Position numbers and translations under genes: made by a program. A stretch of DNA of 48,603 nt from Pseudomonadales bacterium (lineage in GTDB: Bacteria > Pseudomonadota > Gammaproteobacteria > Pseudomonadales > JAHRWD01). The notes beneath the pieces were generated by a model that was not told where the DNA came from, made no database searches, and worked only from the letters and a program-made list of their open reading frames with translations. Position 1 is the stretch's first letter. Each line of letters begins with the position of its first letter. Where the stretch lies: NCBI GenBank assembly GCA_019090315.1, contig JAHRWD010000092.1, forward strand, positions 1 through 48,603. The letters run 5' to 3'. Shown here one piece after another: positions 37,548-46,563 of the stretch.

Positions 37548-38075
37548 TTATTGTTTTTTTTGTGATCTGCGCTCTTTGCGTTCCCGCCATCTCTTTATAG
37601 TATTTTGTCGCCATATTGTGGCAATGGTGACATAGCTAATTGAGGCCAATAGGGTGCCGACGGTAAATGAACCGAGCAGTAGGGGTAGAATAAAGAATTT
37701 CATGCTTTCGGTTAACCACTGCCATGACAGTTCGATACTGAAATCAGCGGCCGGGATGTCGAGCATTACGCATCCCAGTTTGTAGGTAAAATAAAAAATT
37801 GGTGGGATCGTTAAGGGATTAGTGATCCAGACAAGGCCAACCGACAGTGCCAGGTTGCTATGAATCCACAGTGATATCAGTGCGGCAATCAACATCTGCA
37901 ATGGAAAGGGAATGAATGCGCAAAATACACCCACAAATGCTGCCCGTGCAACGGATCTACGGTTTAGATGCCAAAGGTTAGGCTCGTGCAGAACATCCCC
38001 CAAAAATCGTAACGAGCCGTGCTGCTTGATACGCTCTGGTGATGGCAGGTGACGTTTGAAAAACTTACGCGGCAT
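37548..38075 (-). CDS. DUF2062 membrane protein
   Basis: This 175-residue protein has DUF2062 features: GSLRFLGDVLHEPNLWHLNRRSVARAAFVG, FIPFPLQMLIA, and WITNPLTIPPIFYFTYKLG. Three hydrophobic stretches follow and the C-terminus is very basic (RERKERRSQKKQ). The function is unknown. It stands in the same place, between lol and comEC, in pseudomonads. Its 5' end overlaps that of comEC by about 20 bases, so the promoters of these divergent genes lie in each other's coding sequence. Confidence 0.88.
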   Translation of the reverse strand: MPRKFFKRHLPSPERIKQHGSLRFLGDVLHEPNLWHLNRRSVARAAFVGVFCAFIPFPLQMLIAALISLWIHSNLALSVGLVWITNPLTIPPIFYFTYKLGCVMLDIPAADFSIELSWQWLTESMKFFILPLLLGSFTVGTLLASISYVTIATIWRQNTIKRWRERKERRSQKKQ

Positions 38076-40575
38076 CGCTAGAAAGGTTCATAAATTAGTT
38101 AAAACGAGCCTGGGCAATACAAAAACAGGTAATACCAAAGCTAATAATCCTTTGTTGCTGGCTAACAATCCGTTGCTACTGATAGTGGCGTTATCCGCTG
38201 GTATTGCCATCGTGGCGCTTCTTCCGGCTCTTCCTGAGCAACGAACAACCACCCTGTTGTTCATCGTCGGGATTGTATCACTCTATTATAAACGTTTTTT
38301 TATAACCGCAACTTTTTTGACCGGTATAATTTGGGCGCTTCTATATGGCTGGATCGGGCTTGAGCACCAGCTTGATCGTCGTTATGTGGGACAGGACCTC
38401 TGGTTGACCGGTATCGTGTCCAGCCTGCCGGTCAGTCGTGATGGAACGAGATACGCTTCCTATCAACGCTTTGAGGTTACCGTTGTCACAATTGAAACGG
38501 TTAAAAAGACTCAGAATGATCAGTTACTCTTCACCCCAGGGAAAGTACGGCTTGGCTGGTATGGCGGTGAGCCGGTGCGCCCAGGCGAACTATGGCGTTG
38601 GAAAGTGAGGCTTAAACGCCCCCGTGGTTTTTCAAATCCAGCTGGTTTTGACTACGAAGGATGGCTGTTTGAGCAGGGGATCGGTGCAACAGGCTATATA
38701 AAAAAATCTGACGAAAACACACGGTTAGATACTTTTGTTGGTACTGAGGTAGTGCAACGATTACGTTGGGCAATATCCGAAAATATGGGCAACCTCATCG
38801 GTGAAACCAGTCATTTTGGACCGATGCTGGCACTGATCAACGGGGATCGCTCGCATCTGGGCCCGGCTCAATGGAAAACGTTGCTGGATACAGGAACCAA
38901 TCACCTAATTGTTATTTCTGGCCTGCATATCGGTTTAATTGCGGTGTTGGCGTATCAGTTAGTCGGTTTTATTCTGCGAAGGGTGCTGTTGTCAAATCGA
39001 CGTTTCCTCAAGCCCTTCATACGGATACGGATCACCGATTCGATATCATTGCAGTGCTGGGCTGCAATAATTGCTGCCGGTGCTTATACCGCAATTGCAG
39101 GGTTCTCGCTATCCACGCAACGTGCATTTATCATGGTTTCAGTGGTGATGCTGGCGCAACTCTCAGGACGAAATGTTCGGCCTCTTAATTCCTTCCTGTT
39201 AGCGCTGGTCTGTGTGCTAATTATTGATCCGTTGGCGGTGATGTCCGCCGGATTTTTGTTGTCGTTTTCTGCAGTTGCCGCACTTCTATACGTATTCGTT
39301 AATCGCCATCCCGCAAAACCCGGTGGAGTAGCCAGGGTCTGGAACAATTGGGGCCTGGCTCAGTGGACCGTGTTTGTAGCCTTGCTGCCGATCCTCAGCA
39401 TGTTATTACTCAATGTCTCACTGGTATCGCCTCTGGCTAACTTAATTGCCGTGCCGGTGGTGAGCCTTTTAATCGTGCCGCTCACGCTTGCAGGAGCAAT
39501 ACTTTCTCCGCTATTTGAAATAGTAGGAATTCAACTGCTATTGGTCGCAAATTGGCTACTTGAAGTGTTGTGGGTATATCTTCAGTGGCTTGCCTCAATA
39601 GGCGATTTTGGTTGGTATCCTGGTGGTATTTCAGGGTGGAGTTTCATTGCCGCGATCGTTGCTGTTGTATTGTTACTTGCTCCAAAAGGAATGCCGGGCC
39701 GCTGGTTAGGGATTCTCTGTTTTTTGCCGCTATTGATTCCTTCTTCAGCTGGGCTTGATCGTTCAGAACTGGAGATGGCTATTCTTGATGTAGGGCAGGG
39801 GCTATCGGTGAGTATTCGTACCGCTAACCACAGCTTACTTTACGATACCGGCCCCCGTTTTAGTCCGCAATTTGATGCGGGCAGTGCAGTGGTTGTACCG
39901 TTTCTAAGAAAGCAGGGCACGGGAACACTGGATCTGTTGTTGCTAAGTCATGCGGATAATGATCATGTAGGTGGCGCTTCTTCGGTACTGGATACCATTT
40001 CTGTTGACCGACTCCTGCTGGGTTCCAGAAACAAACAGATCCATGAACTGCAAAGCAGTTTCCCGGTGCAGACTACTGCCTGTAGCGCCGGTACCAGCTG
40101 GCAGTGGGATGGCGTGCAGTTTGATCTACTTTATCCCTTTGAACAGGGCGCTCGACGGGAGAATAATAACTCTTGTGTATTGATGGTAAAGAGCCCCGGT
40201 GTGAGTATTCTATTTACCGGAGATATTGAGTCATCGGTTGAGAAAGAGCTGGTAGAAAAATATGGCAGCCAATTAAAGGCTGATATCTTGATAGCACCTC
40301 ACCATGGAAGTAATACCTCATCAACTCGAAGGTTTATTGAGTCAGTGTCACCGGCTCAGGTGATCATTTCCAGCGGTTACAATAATCGATATCGCCATCC
40401 CGCCAGTGCGGTGATCGATCGCTATAATGTCATCGGATCAGATATAATTAACACTGCGCATGAGGGAGCAATAGTCTATTATTTTAAGGGCTATAGTGAA
40501 TTTGATGACCCTGGTAAGCTGGTCAAGCCACGGCGGTTTCGAAAAGAAAACCGTAAGTACTGGCATAGTGATTAG
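38056..40575 (+). CDS. comEC: DNA uptake channel ComEC/Rec2
   Basis: This 839-residue inner-membrane protein has an N-terminal DUF4131/OB region (about 50-230) and a polytopic Competence domain (about 260-540, including HLIVISGLHIGLIA). The C-terminal metallo-beta-lactamase domain carries HADNDH at 632-637 and FTGDIE. It moves single-stranded DNA across the inner membrane in natural transformation. The TTG start at 38056 overlaps the divergent DUF2062 gene and has a poorly spaced AGGTGA, so the true start may lie downstream. The first 40 residues contain degenerate repeats (GNTKTGNTKA, NNPLLLANNPLLL). No other competence gene is present here. Confidence 0.93.
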   Translation: MKNLRGIARKVHKLVKTSLGNTKTGNTKANNPLLLANNPLLLIVALSAGIAIVALLPALPEQRTTTLLFIVGIVSLYYKRFFITATFLTGIIWALLYGWIGLEHQLDRRYVGQDLWLTGIVSSLPVSRDGTRYASYQRFEVTVVTIETVKKTQNDQLLFTPGKVRLGWYGGEPVRPGELWRWKVRLKRPRGFSNPAGFDYEGWLFEQGIGATGYIKKSDENTRLDTFVGTEVVQRLRWAISENMGNLIGETSHFGPMLALINGDRSHLGPAQWKTLLDTGTNHLIVISGLHIGLIAVLAYQLVGFILRRVLLSNRRFLKPFIRIRITDSISLQCWAAIIAAGAYTAIAGFSLSTQRAFIMVSVVMLAQLSGRNVRPLNSFLLALVCVLIIDPLAVMSAGFLLSFSAVAALLYVFVNRHPAKPGGVARVWNNWGLAQWTVFVALLPILSMLLLNVSLVSPLANLIAVPVVSLLIVPLTLAGAILSPLFEIVGIQLLLVANWLLEVLWVYLQWLASIGDFGWYPGGISGWSFIAAIVAVVLLLAPKGMPGRWLGILCFLPLLIPSSAGLDRSELEMAILDVGQGLSVSIRTANHSLLYDTGPRFSPQFDAGSAVVVPFLRKQGTGTLDLLLLSHADNDHVGGASSVLDTISVDRLLLGSRNKQIHELQSSFPVQTTACSAGTSWQWDGVQFDLLYPFEQGARRENNNSCVLMVKSPGVSILFTGDIESSVEKELVEKYGSQLKADILIAPHHGSNTSSTRRFIESVSPAQVIISSGYNNRYRHPASAVIDRYNVIGSDIINTAHEGAIVYYFKGYSEFDDPGKLVKPRRFRKENRKYWHSD

Positions 40576-40675
40576 CATCATTTATCAAGTTGCTGAAATT
40601 ATGTACAAAATGTAATCGGGTTTCGTACTGCACCCGTAAACTAAAAATTTGAAGTAAGAAAAAACTGGAGCGAAG

Positions 40676-41299
40676 GTGTTTGAATTAATTAAATCTGGTG
40701 GCTGGATGATGCTGCCGATCATACTCTGTTCGGTTGTTGCTTTGGCCATCGGTCTTGAGCGGCTGTGGTCTCTGAAACCGGAACGGATCATGCCGACAAA
40801 CCTGTTGATCGAGGTCTGGGAATTAATTAAAAATAACCAGCTGAATAGCCAGAAGCTGGCGGAGATCAAACAACAGTCTCCATTGGGTCAGATTCTTGTT
40901 GCCGGATTGTCCAATTCGAAATTTGGCCGAGAAGTGATGAAAGAAAGTCTGGAAGAAGCAGCCAATCACGTCATTCATGATATGGGCAGATACCTCAACT
41001 TTCTTGGAACCATTGCTGCTATTACACCTCTTTTGGGTTTGCTGGGTACGGTTGTTGGAATGATTCGCGTATTTACCGCCATTATGCTGCATGGAAGCGG
41101 TAACGCATCCGTACTCGCTGGAGGGATATCGGAAGCACTGATCACAACCGCAGCTGGATTAAGTGTGGCCATTCCCGCGTTAGTTGCCCATCGTTATTTT
41201 CAACGTCGAATTGATACTCTGGTGGTAGGGCTTGAGCAGGAATCACTAAAGTTGGTTGAAGTGGTTCACGGTGAACGTGAACTACAAAGGGAGGGTTAG
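40676..41299 (+). CDS. exbB: MotA/TolQ/ExbB proton channel protein
   Basis: This 207-residue protein has three membrane helices (about 9-28, 105-127 and 150-175) and the family core LNFLGTIAAITPLLGLLGTVVGMI and AGGISEALITTAAGLSVAIPAL. With ExbD it forms a proton-driven motor that energises outer-membrane transport or envelope processes through a TonB-like partner. The start is GTG with GGAG five bases upstream. tonB is not adjacent. The place between comEC and lpxK is conserved in pseudomonads, so an LPS-related role has been suggested by context only. Confidence 0.93.
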   Translation: MFELIKSGGWMMLPIILCSVVALAIGLERLWSLKPERIMPTNLLIEVWELIKNNQLNSQKLAEIKQQSPLGQILVAGLSNSKFGREVMKESLEEAANHVIHDMGRYLNFLGTIAAITPLLGLLGTVVGMIRVFTAIMLHGSGNASVLAGGISEALITTAAGLSVAIPALVAHRYFQRRIDTLVVGLEQESLKLVEVVHGERELQREG

Positions 41300-41308
41300 G
41301 TAGTCGTT

Positions 41309-41728
41309 GTGAAATTTGCTCGTCAAAAAGACAATGATATCTCGCTTGATCTAACCCCTTTGATCGATGTGGTGTTTTTGCTGTTGATCTTCTTTATGGT
41401 CTCGATGACCTTTGATCGCGAAACAGTCCTGAATGTTGAACTGCCGGAAGCTAGCGGAGAACATACTGAAGCAGACGTGAAAGCCATCGACATACAGATC
41501 AGCGTAGATGGTAAATATGCCGTTAATGACAAGCCGTTAGTGGATGACGAACTAAAAACGTTAAAAACCGCGATGGCCAAAATATCTGATGGAGACACAT
41601 CCATCCCTCTGTTAATATCTGCCGATAGAAATGCACCGCATCATGCGGTCGTTCGTGCGATGGATGCAGCTGGACAGCTTGGATTTTCCAATCTAAGCAT
41701 CGCCACCAGTGATAACTCAGGAAACTGA
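41309..41728 (+). CDS. exbD: ExbD/TolR-family protein
   Basis: This 139-residue protein has a short cytoplasmic N-terminus and a single membrane helix (about 17-35) starting LTPLIDVVFLLLIFFMV. The Asp in PLIDVVF is the conserved proton-carrying residue. A periplasmic domain follows. It pairs with the ExbB nine bases upstream. The start is GTG. A 139-bp spacer with nested inverted repeats separates it from msbA. Confidence 0.94.
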   Translation: MKFARQKDNDISLDLTPLIDVVFLLLIFFMVSMTFDRETVLNVELPEASGEHTEADVKAIDIQISVDGKYAVNDKPLVDDELKTLKTAMAKISDGDTSIPLLISADRNAPHHAVVRAMDAAGQLGFSNLSIATSDNSGN

Positions 41729-41765
41729 TCAGTAGGTACTCCAGCCGGATACTATCGTCGTTCCG

Positions 41766-41814
41766 GTTGGTGGTTCCAGTTAAGGCCTGTCGTTGATAGG
41801 CCCCCCTCACCAAC
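41766..41814. repeat. Nested inverted repeats between exbD and msbA
   Basis: An outer pair GTTGGTG (41766-41772)/CACCAAC (41808-41814) encloses an inner pair GGCCT (41784-41788)/AGGCC (41798-41802) with a 9-base loop. As RNA this would be a two-level stem-loop. There is no T run, so it is not a classical terminator. It may modulate msbA translation or exbBD mRNA stability. Confidence 0.35.
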
Positions 41815-41867
41815 AGATGGGTTATCGCCCGTAAAATCATCTAAGGTTCCGAGTTTAGTTTTTGCCC

Positions 41868-43694
41868 ATGTCTGATACCGATCAAAACCAACCCCTTGCT
41901 CACGAGAGTCCTAATGATTGGGTGGTCTATAAACGACTGCTAAGTTACGTCAAGCCCTATTGGGGAGCTTTTGCAATGAGTATCCTGGGCTTTGCCGTGT
42001 TTTCGGGCGCCAGTGTTGGTTTTGCAGAGCTGATGAAGCATATGGTAGACGCCGTGAATGGCGCAGATACCGATTCAAGGTTCTGGATTCCGACGGTACT
42101 GGTGGGATTGTTTTTTATTCGTGGTGTAGGTTCTTTTTTAGGCAACTACTGTTTGGCTTACGTTTCAAATTACGTAGTTCATGATTTACGAACCGATCTT
42201 TTCAACAAATTTCTTTCGCTTTCCAGTCCCTCGTTTGATCAAAGCGCATCCGGACATCTCGTCGCAAAGATTACCTTTCATGTAACCCAGGTTACCGGCG
42301 CGGTTACCGATGCGGTAAGGGTGCTTGTTCGTGAAGGTTTCTTTGTGATCGGGTTATTAGGTTACCTGTTTTTCGTGAACTGGCGTTTATCGTTGATCAT
42401 ACTGGCAACAGCACCAATGATTGCGGCTATCGTTGGCTTCGCAGGAAAGAGATTCCGTGGGATCAGCAGCCGTATCCAGGATTCAATGGGTGATGTCACG
42501 CATGTCTCTAGCGAAGTAGTGGGCGGTTACCGGGAGGTGCGAATATTCGGCGGGATTAATATAGAAAAAACCAGATTTCAACGTATAAGTAACTTTACCC
42601 GGCAGCAGATGATGAAGATGGAAGCCACGATGGCTATCAGCTCACCGATGATTCAGTTTATTACCGCTTTTGCGATGGGAATACTGGTGTGGTTCGCTCT
42701 CTCACCCGGGATGATCGGCGATATGACGCCGGGTGCTTTTGTCGCTTTTATCAGTGCTGCCGCCATGTTACCAAAGCCATTGAAACAGCTTTCTGATATT
42801 AACGCCAAGCTGCAACGAGGTTTAGCGGCGGCGATTGATATTTTTCAACTGCTCGACGAAGAAAATGAAAAAGATACGGGTGAGTTATCGCTGGATAAAG
42901 CGAAAGGTCGTATTGAATTTGTAGATGTTGAGTTTAGTTACAATACTGGACAGCCTGTTTTTAACGGTATAAATCTTACCATTGAACCTGGTCAAACCGT
43001 CGCACTAGTTGGTAGATCCGGCAGCGGTAAATCAACACTTGCCAACCTGATCCCTCGATTTTATGAAGCACAGGGCGGTTCTATTTTGCTGGATGGCCAG
43101 CCGATCGACTCTTTTAAATTAGCAGATTTGAGAAATCAGATTGCGCTGGTAAGCCAGCAAGTCACCCTGTTTAACGATACAGTTCGCAATAATATTGCCT
43201 ATGGAAACCTTGGGAATGCCTCATTTGAGGAGATTACCAACGCGGCAAAAGCCGCCAATGCGCTGGATTTCATTGAACAGCTGCCAGAAGGATTTGAGAC
43301 CATCGTCGGTGACGATGGGGTAATGCTATCCGGTGGTCAGCGTCAGCGTATGGCGATAGCACGATCATTGCTTAAAAATGCGCCCATTCTTATTCTGGAT
43401 GAAGCGACTTCTGCGCTGGATACCGAATCGGAAAAATATATTCAGCAAGCGTTAGAGCGAGTGATGGAAAACCGTACCACTTTGGTTATTGCTCATCGGC
43501 TTTCGACCATTGAGAAAGCCGACAAGATTGTGGTGATGGAGCAGGGAAAAATCATCGAGCAGGGCACACATACGCAGTTGCTTGAGAAAGATGGTCAATA
43601 TGCGCTGCTGTATCGTATGCAGTTTTCAGATGAACCGGTTGCTGCGTCGCTATCTGAAGAAATACCGGTCGACCAACCAATTGGCGATCAGTAA
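41868..43694 (+). CDS. msbA: Lipid A flippase MsbA
   Basis: This 608-residue half-transporter has six membrane helices (about 1-320) and a nucleotide-binding domain. Walker A is GRSGSGKST (382-390), the signature is LSGGQRQRMAIARSLL and Walker B is ILILDEATSALD. MsbA flips core-lipid A across the inner membrane. The ATG at 41868 was chosen over a TTG two codons earlier. No strong Shine-Dalgarno is seen for either. lpxK follows by 10 bases, the classical msbA-lpxK operon. Confidence 0.96.
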   Translation: MSDTDQNQPLAHESPNDWVVYKRLLSYVKPYWGAFAMSILGFAVFSGASVGFAELMKHMVDAVNGADTDSRFWIPTVLVGLFFIRGVGSFLGNYCLAYVSNYVVHDLRTDLFNKFLSLSSPSFDQSASGHLVAKITFHVTQVTGAVTDAVRVLVREGFFVIGLLGYLFFVNWRLSLIILATAPMIAAIVGFAGKRFRGISSRIQDSMGDVTHVSSEVVGGYREVRIFGGINIEKTRFQRISNFTRQQMMKMEATMAISSPMIQFITAFAMGILVWFALSPGMIGDMTPGAFVAFISAAAMLPKPLKQLSDINAKLQRGLAAAIDIFQLLDEENEKDTGELSLDKAKGRIEFVDVEFSYNTGQPVFNGINLTIEPGQTVALVGRSGSGKSTLANLIPRFYEAQGGSILLDGQPIDSFKLADLRNQIALVSQQVTLFNDTVRNNIAYGNLGNASFEEITNAAKAANALDFIEQLPEGFETIVGDDGVMLSGGQRQRMAIARSLLKNAPILILDEATSALDTESEKYIQQALERVMENRTTLVIAHRLSTIEKADKIVVMEQGKIIEQGTHTQLLEKDGQYALLYRMQFSDEPVAASLSEEIPVDQPIGDQ

Positions 43695-43704
43695 GGTTTA
43701 ATTT

Positions 43705-44706
43705 TTGCGAATTATCACCGACGCATGGTACCGAAAAAGAAGTTGGATAATGTTACTTTATCCACTGTCACTGCTGTTTTCCTATTTAGCAAATAAACGA
43801 AAAAAACAATATTTTTCAGGTAAGAAATACGTTTGGCATGCCCCGGTTCCGGTTATTGTCGTGGGAAATATTTCAGTAGGTGGCAGCGGAAAAACGCCAC
43901 TGGCTATAGCGCTGGTTGAAGCACTAACCAACGCTGGCTACCGACCGGGTATTGTTAGTCGTGGTTACGGCGCACAGACCAAGGAATTCCCTCGATCAAT
44001 TCATATTGACGATGATCCCTCCGATGTTGGTGATGAGCCATTACTGCTTGCCCGTCGCACCGGGTGCCCGGTGGTGATTGATCCTGATCGCGTTTCTGCA
44101 ACGAAGTATTTGTTGGAGCATTTTGAATGTGATCTGGTTATCAGCGATGATGGGCTGCAACACTATGGCCTTGGCAGGGATGTTGAGATCGCGGTGGTAG
44201 ATGGAGCTCGGGGTTTTGGTAATCAACTTTGTTTACCGGCGGGGCCACTTCGCGAACCGATTGAACGGCTTGATAGCGTCGACTTTATTGTTTACAACGG
44301 TGAGATCGGTGCGACGAAACGGGAGCATGAAACAAAGACATTTTTGATGGAACTCATTCCTGATCAGCTGGTTTCGCTCAATGGTTTGGAGCCTGTAACA
44401 ATAAACGATTGGCACAGCAGTACGCAGGTGCATGCGGTTGCCGGAATTGGTAATCCACAACGTTTTTTTACCACTCTACGTGGCATGGGGTTGGAGGTAA
44501 TTGAACATCCATTCCCTGATCATCATAAATTTTCTTCTGCTGACTTTAGCGATCTCACTGAAGAAACGGTATTGATGACGGAAAAGGATGCGGTTAAATG
44601 CGAAGCGAATCTGCTGCAAGATGGTTGGTTTCTTCGGGTATCCGCACAGCTGGATGAGCAGTTTTTTTTACAGATGAAAAACCGTATTGCCGACACGCGC
44701 CAGTAA
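43705..44706 (+). CDS. lpxK: Tetraacyldisaccharide 4'-kinase LpxK
   Basis: This 333-residue membrane-associated kinase has an N-terminal hydrophobic segment (about 15-29) and the P-loop GNISVGGSGKTP (54-65). The lid region PGIVSRGYG and the DDGLQHYGLGRD motif with its catalytic Asp pair are present. It phosphorylates the 4' position of the lipid A disaccharide to give lipid IVA. The start is TTG, just after the msbA stop, with AAGG upstream. In many relatives a small ycaR/Trm112-like gene follows before kdsB; it is absent here. Confidence 0.96.
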   Translation: MRIITDAWYRKRSWIMLLYPLSLLFSYLANKRKKQYFSGKKYVWHAPVPVIVVGNISVGGSGKTPLAIALVEALTNAGYRPGIVSRGYGAQTKEFPRSIHIDDDPSDVGDEPLLLARRTGCPVVIDPDRVSATKYLLEHFECDLVISDDGLQHYGLGRDVEIAVVDGARGFGNQLCLPAGPLREPIERLDSVDFIVYNGEIGATKREHETKTFLMELIPDQLVSLNGLEPVTINDWHSSTQVHAVAGIGNPQRFFTTLRGMGLEVIEHPFPDHHKFSSADFSDLTEETVLMTEKDAVKCEANLLQDGWFLRVSAQLDEQFFLQMKNRIADTRQ

Positions 44707-44765
44707 TAACCGCTTGAATCAAATCGGTCATTGAAACTATTTAATTGATTTACAGAGCTTTAAAG

Positions 44766-45539
44766 ATGCCATTTCACATTGTTATACCTGCGCGATACGC
44801 ATCCAGTCGACTACCGGGTAAACCGTTAATCGACCTTGCTGGTAAAACCATGATTCAGCGTGTATACGAACGTGCACAGCAAAGTGAGGCGGAGTCGATA
44901 GTGATCGCAACAGATGATAGCCGCGTAGCTGCGGCTGCAGAGGGTTTCGGTGCACAGGTTTGCATGACATCTGAGCAGCACCTTTCCGGTACAGATCGCA
45001 TCCAGGAAGCGGTGGATCAGATGGGCTTTAGTGCTGATCAGATTGTGGTAAACGTGCAGGGCGATGAACCGCTTATTCCCGCAGCGGTGATCAACCAGGT
45101 GGCGAAAAACCTGAGTGATAATCCCGCTGCGGATATCTCGACACTCAGTATTGCGATTCGAGAGCTAGAGGAGTTGATGGACCCGAATGCGGTGAAGGTA
45201 GTCGCTGATACTAATCAGTACGCACTCTACTTCAGCCGTGCGCCGATTCCCTATGCCCGGGATCAGTTTTCAGCATTGACAAAAGAGGGCAAGGAAGAGG
45301 CGCTATCCTGTGTAAATTACCAACGCCATATTGGTATATATGCATACAGGGTGGGTTTTCTTGATGAGTTTATTCACTGGCCGCCGGCAGAGATCGAGCA
45401 AACCGAATCATTGGAACAGTTACGTGCTCTCTGGAATGGTAAGCGGATACATGTTGAAGAGGCTTGCGAAATCCCGCCCGCAGGAATTGACACTCCTGAG
45501 GATGCCCAGCGTGTACGGGAAATTCTAGAAAGGCTTTAG
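44766..45539 (+). CDS. kdsB: CMP-Kdo synthetase (3-deoxy-manno-octulosonate cytidylyltransferase)
   Basis: This 257-residue cytoplasmic enzyme activates Kdo with CTP for LPS inner-core synthesis. The CTP-binding IPARYASSRLPGKPL lies at the N-terminus. ATDDSRV, VNVQGDEPLIP and the YFSRAPIPYAR stretch, typical of KdsB, follow. The ATG at 44766 gives the conserved MPFHIVIPAR start. A TTG at 44745 would add seven atypical residues. It ends 10 bases from the convergent acuI stop with no visible terminator. Confidence 0.97.
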   Translation: MPFHIVIPARYASSRLPGKPLIDLAGKTMIQRVYERAQQSEAESIVIATDDSRVAAAAEGFGAQVCMTSEQHLSGTDRIQEAVDQMGFSADQIVVNVQGDEPLIPAAVINQVAKNLSDNPAADISTLSIAIRELEELMDPNAVKVVADTNQYALYFSRAPIPYARDQFSALTKEGKEEALSCVNYQRHIGIYAYRVGFLDEFIHWPPAEIEQTESLEQLRALWNGKRIHVEEACEIPPAGIDTPEDAQRVREILERL

Positions 45540-45549
45540 GGTACGCTTG

Positions 45550-46551
45550 CTAGTGGCTGTCAGCAATTGAGACAACAACCCGCCCCACCATTTTGCCTGC
45601 GAGAATACGCTCAATATAAGCGGGCAGGTCATCCATACGGATCTCGGTAGCGAGCCGTTCGAGCGGAAGATCGTTCAAGTCAGTGGCTATTTTGTCCCAG
45701 ATACCCTGTTTGGTGGCGATTGGCAACTCGACCGAGTCGACCCCCATCAGGCTCACACCCCGAATGATGAAGGGCATGATTGAGGTTGAAAATTCCGGCG
45801 AAGATACCAGGCCGCAGCAAGCGACGGCACCGCCGTATTGAATTGATTTCAGAACATTGGACAGGGTTTCTCCTCCAACGGTATCAATCGCACCAGCCCA
45901 TTGCTCTTTGTTCATTGCTCGCGATGACTGTTCCGCAAGGGTCTCACGATCAATAATCATGCTTGCGCCAAGATCGCTGAGAAAAGAGGCCTGATCGATT
46001 TTTCCAGAACTGGCCAATACGCGGTAACCAAGCTTATTTAAAATGGTTACACATATACTGCCCACACCGCCGGTCGCGCCGGTTACCAGTATTTCACCTT
46101 TGTCCGGAGTTACATCCATCCGACGCAGTTTTTCTACGCAGAGTGCGGCGGTAAGGCCAGCGGTACCGAGTATCATGGCCTGACGCATGCTGAGGGCAGG
46201 GGGTAGCTTTACAGCCCAGGAAAAAGGAACCTGAATGAATTCAGCAAAGCCACCGGAGGTGCCCATACCCAGGTCGTAGCCGGTCACGAGTACGTTGTCG
46301 CCGGGTTTGAAATCGGGGTGTGATGATTCCTCAACAATACCCACTGCATCAATGCCAGGTGTATGAGGAAACTTACGTGTCACGCCGCGGTTGCCACTGG
46401 CCGACAGGGCGTCCTTATAATTTAGTGAGGAGTAGTGCACCCGTATCAGTAATTCACCTTCCGGTAAGCTATCCAGTTCACGGGTTTCGACCTGGCTATC
46501 GAACAGACCATCCCGAACTTCCCTTGTTACTAATGCTTTAAAAGAGCTCAT
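45550..46551 (-). CDS. acuI: Acrylyl-CoA reductase family NADPH oxidoreductase (AcuI/YhdH)
   Basis: This 333-residue medium-chain reductase lacks the catalytic zinc site. It shows the YhdH/AcuI signature: NYKDALSASGNRGVTRKFPHTPGIDAVG, an NADPH fold with VTGATGGVGS, and a C-terminal MGVDSVELP. AcuI reduces acrylyl-CoA to propionyl-CoA, detoxifying acrylate from DMSP breakdown or 3-hydroxypropionate metabolism. No DMSP lyase gene is in the window, so the physiological substrate is inferred from the family. It is the last gene of a nudC-sohB-acuI run on the minus strand, 12 bases after sohB. Confidence 0.9.
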   Translation of the reverse strand: MSSFKALVTREVRDGLFDSQVETRELDSLPEGELLIRVHYSSLNYKDALSASGNRGVTRKFPHTPGIDAVGIVEESSHPDFKPGDNVLVTGYDLGMGTSGGFAEFIQVPFSWAVKLPPALSMRQAMILGTAGLTAALCVEKLRRMDVTPDKGEILVTGATGGVGSICVTILNKLGYRVLASSGKIDQASFLSDLGASMIIDRETLAEQSSRAMNKEQWAGAIDTVGGETLSNVLKSIQYGGAVACCGLVSSPEFSTSIMPFIIRGVSLMGVDSVELPIATKQGIWDKIATDLNDLPLERLATEIRMDDLPAYIERILAGKMVGRVVVSIADSH

Positions 46552-46563
46552 TTATAGATTCGC

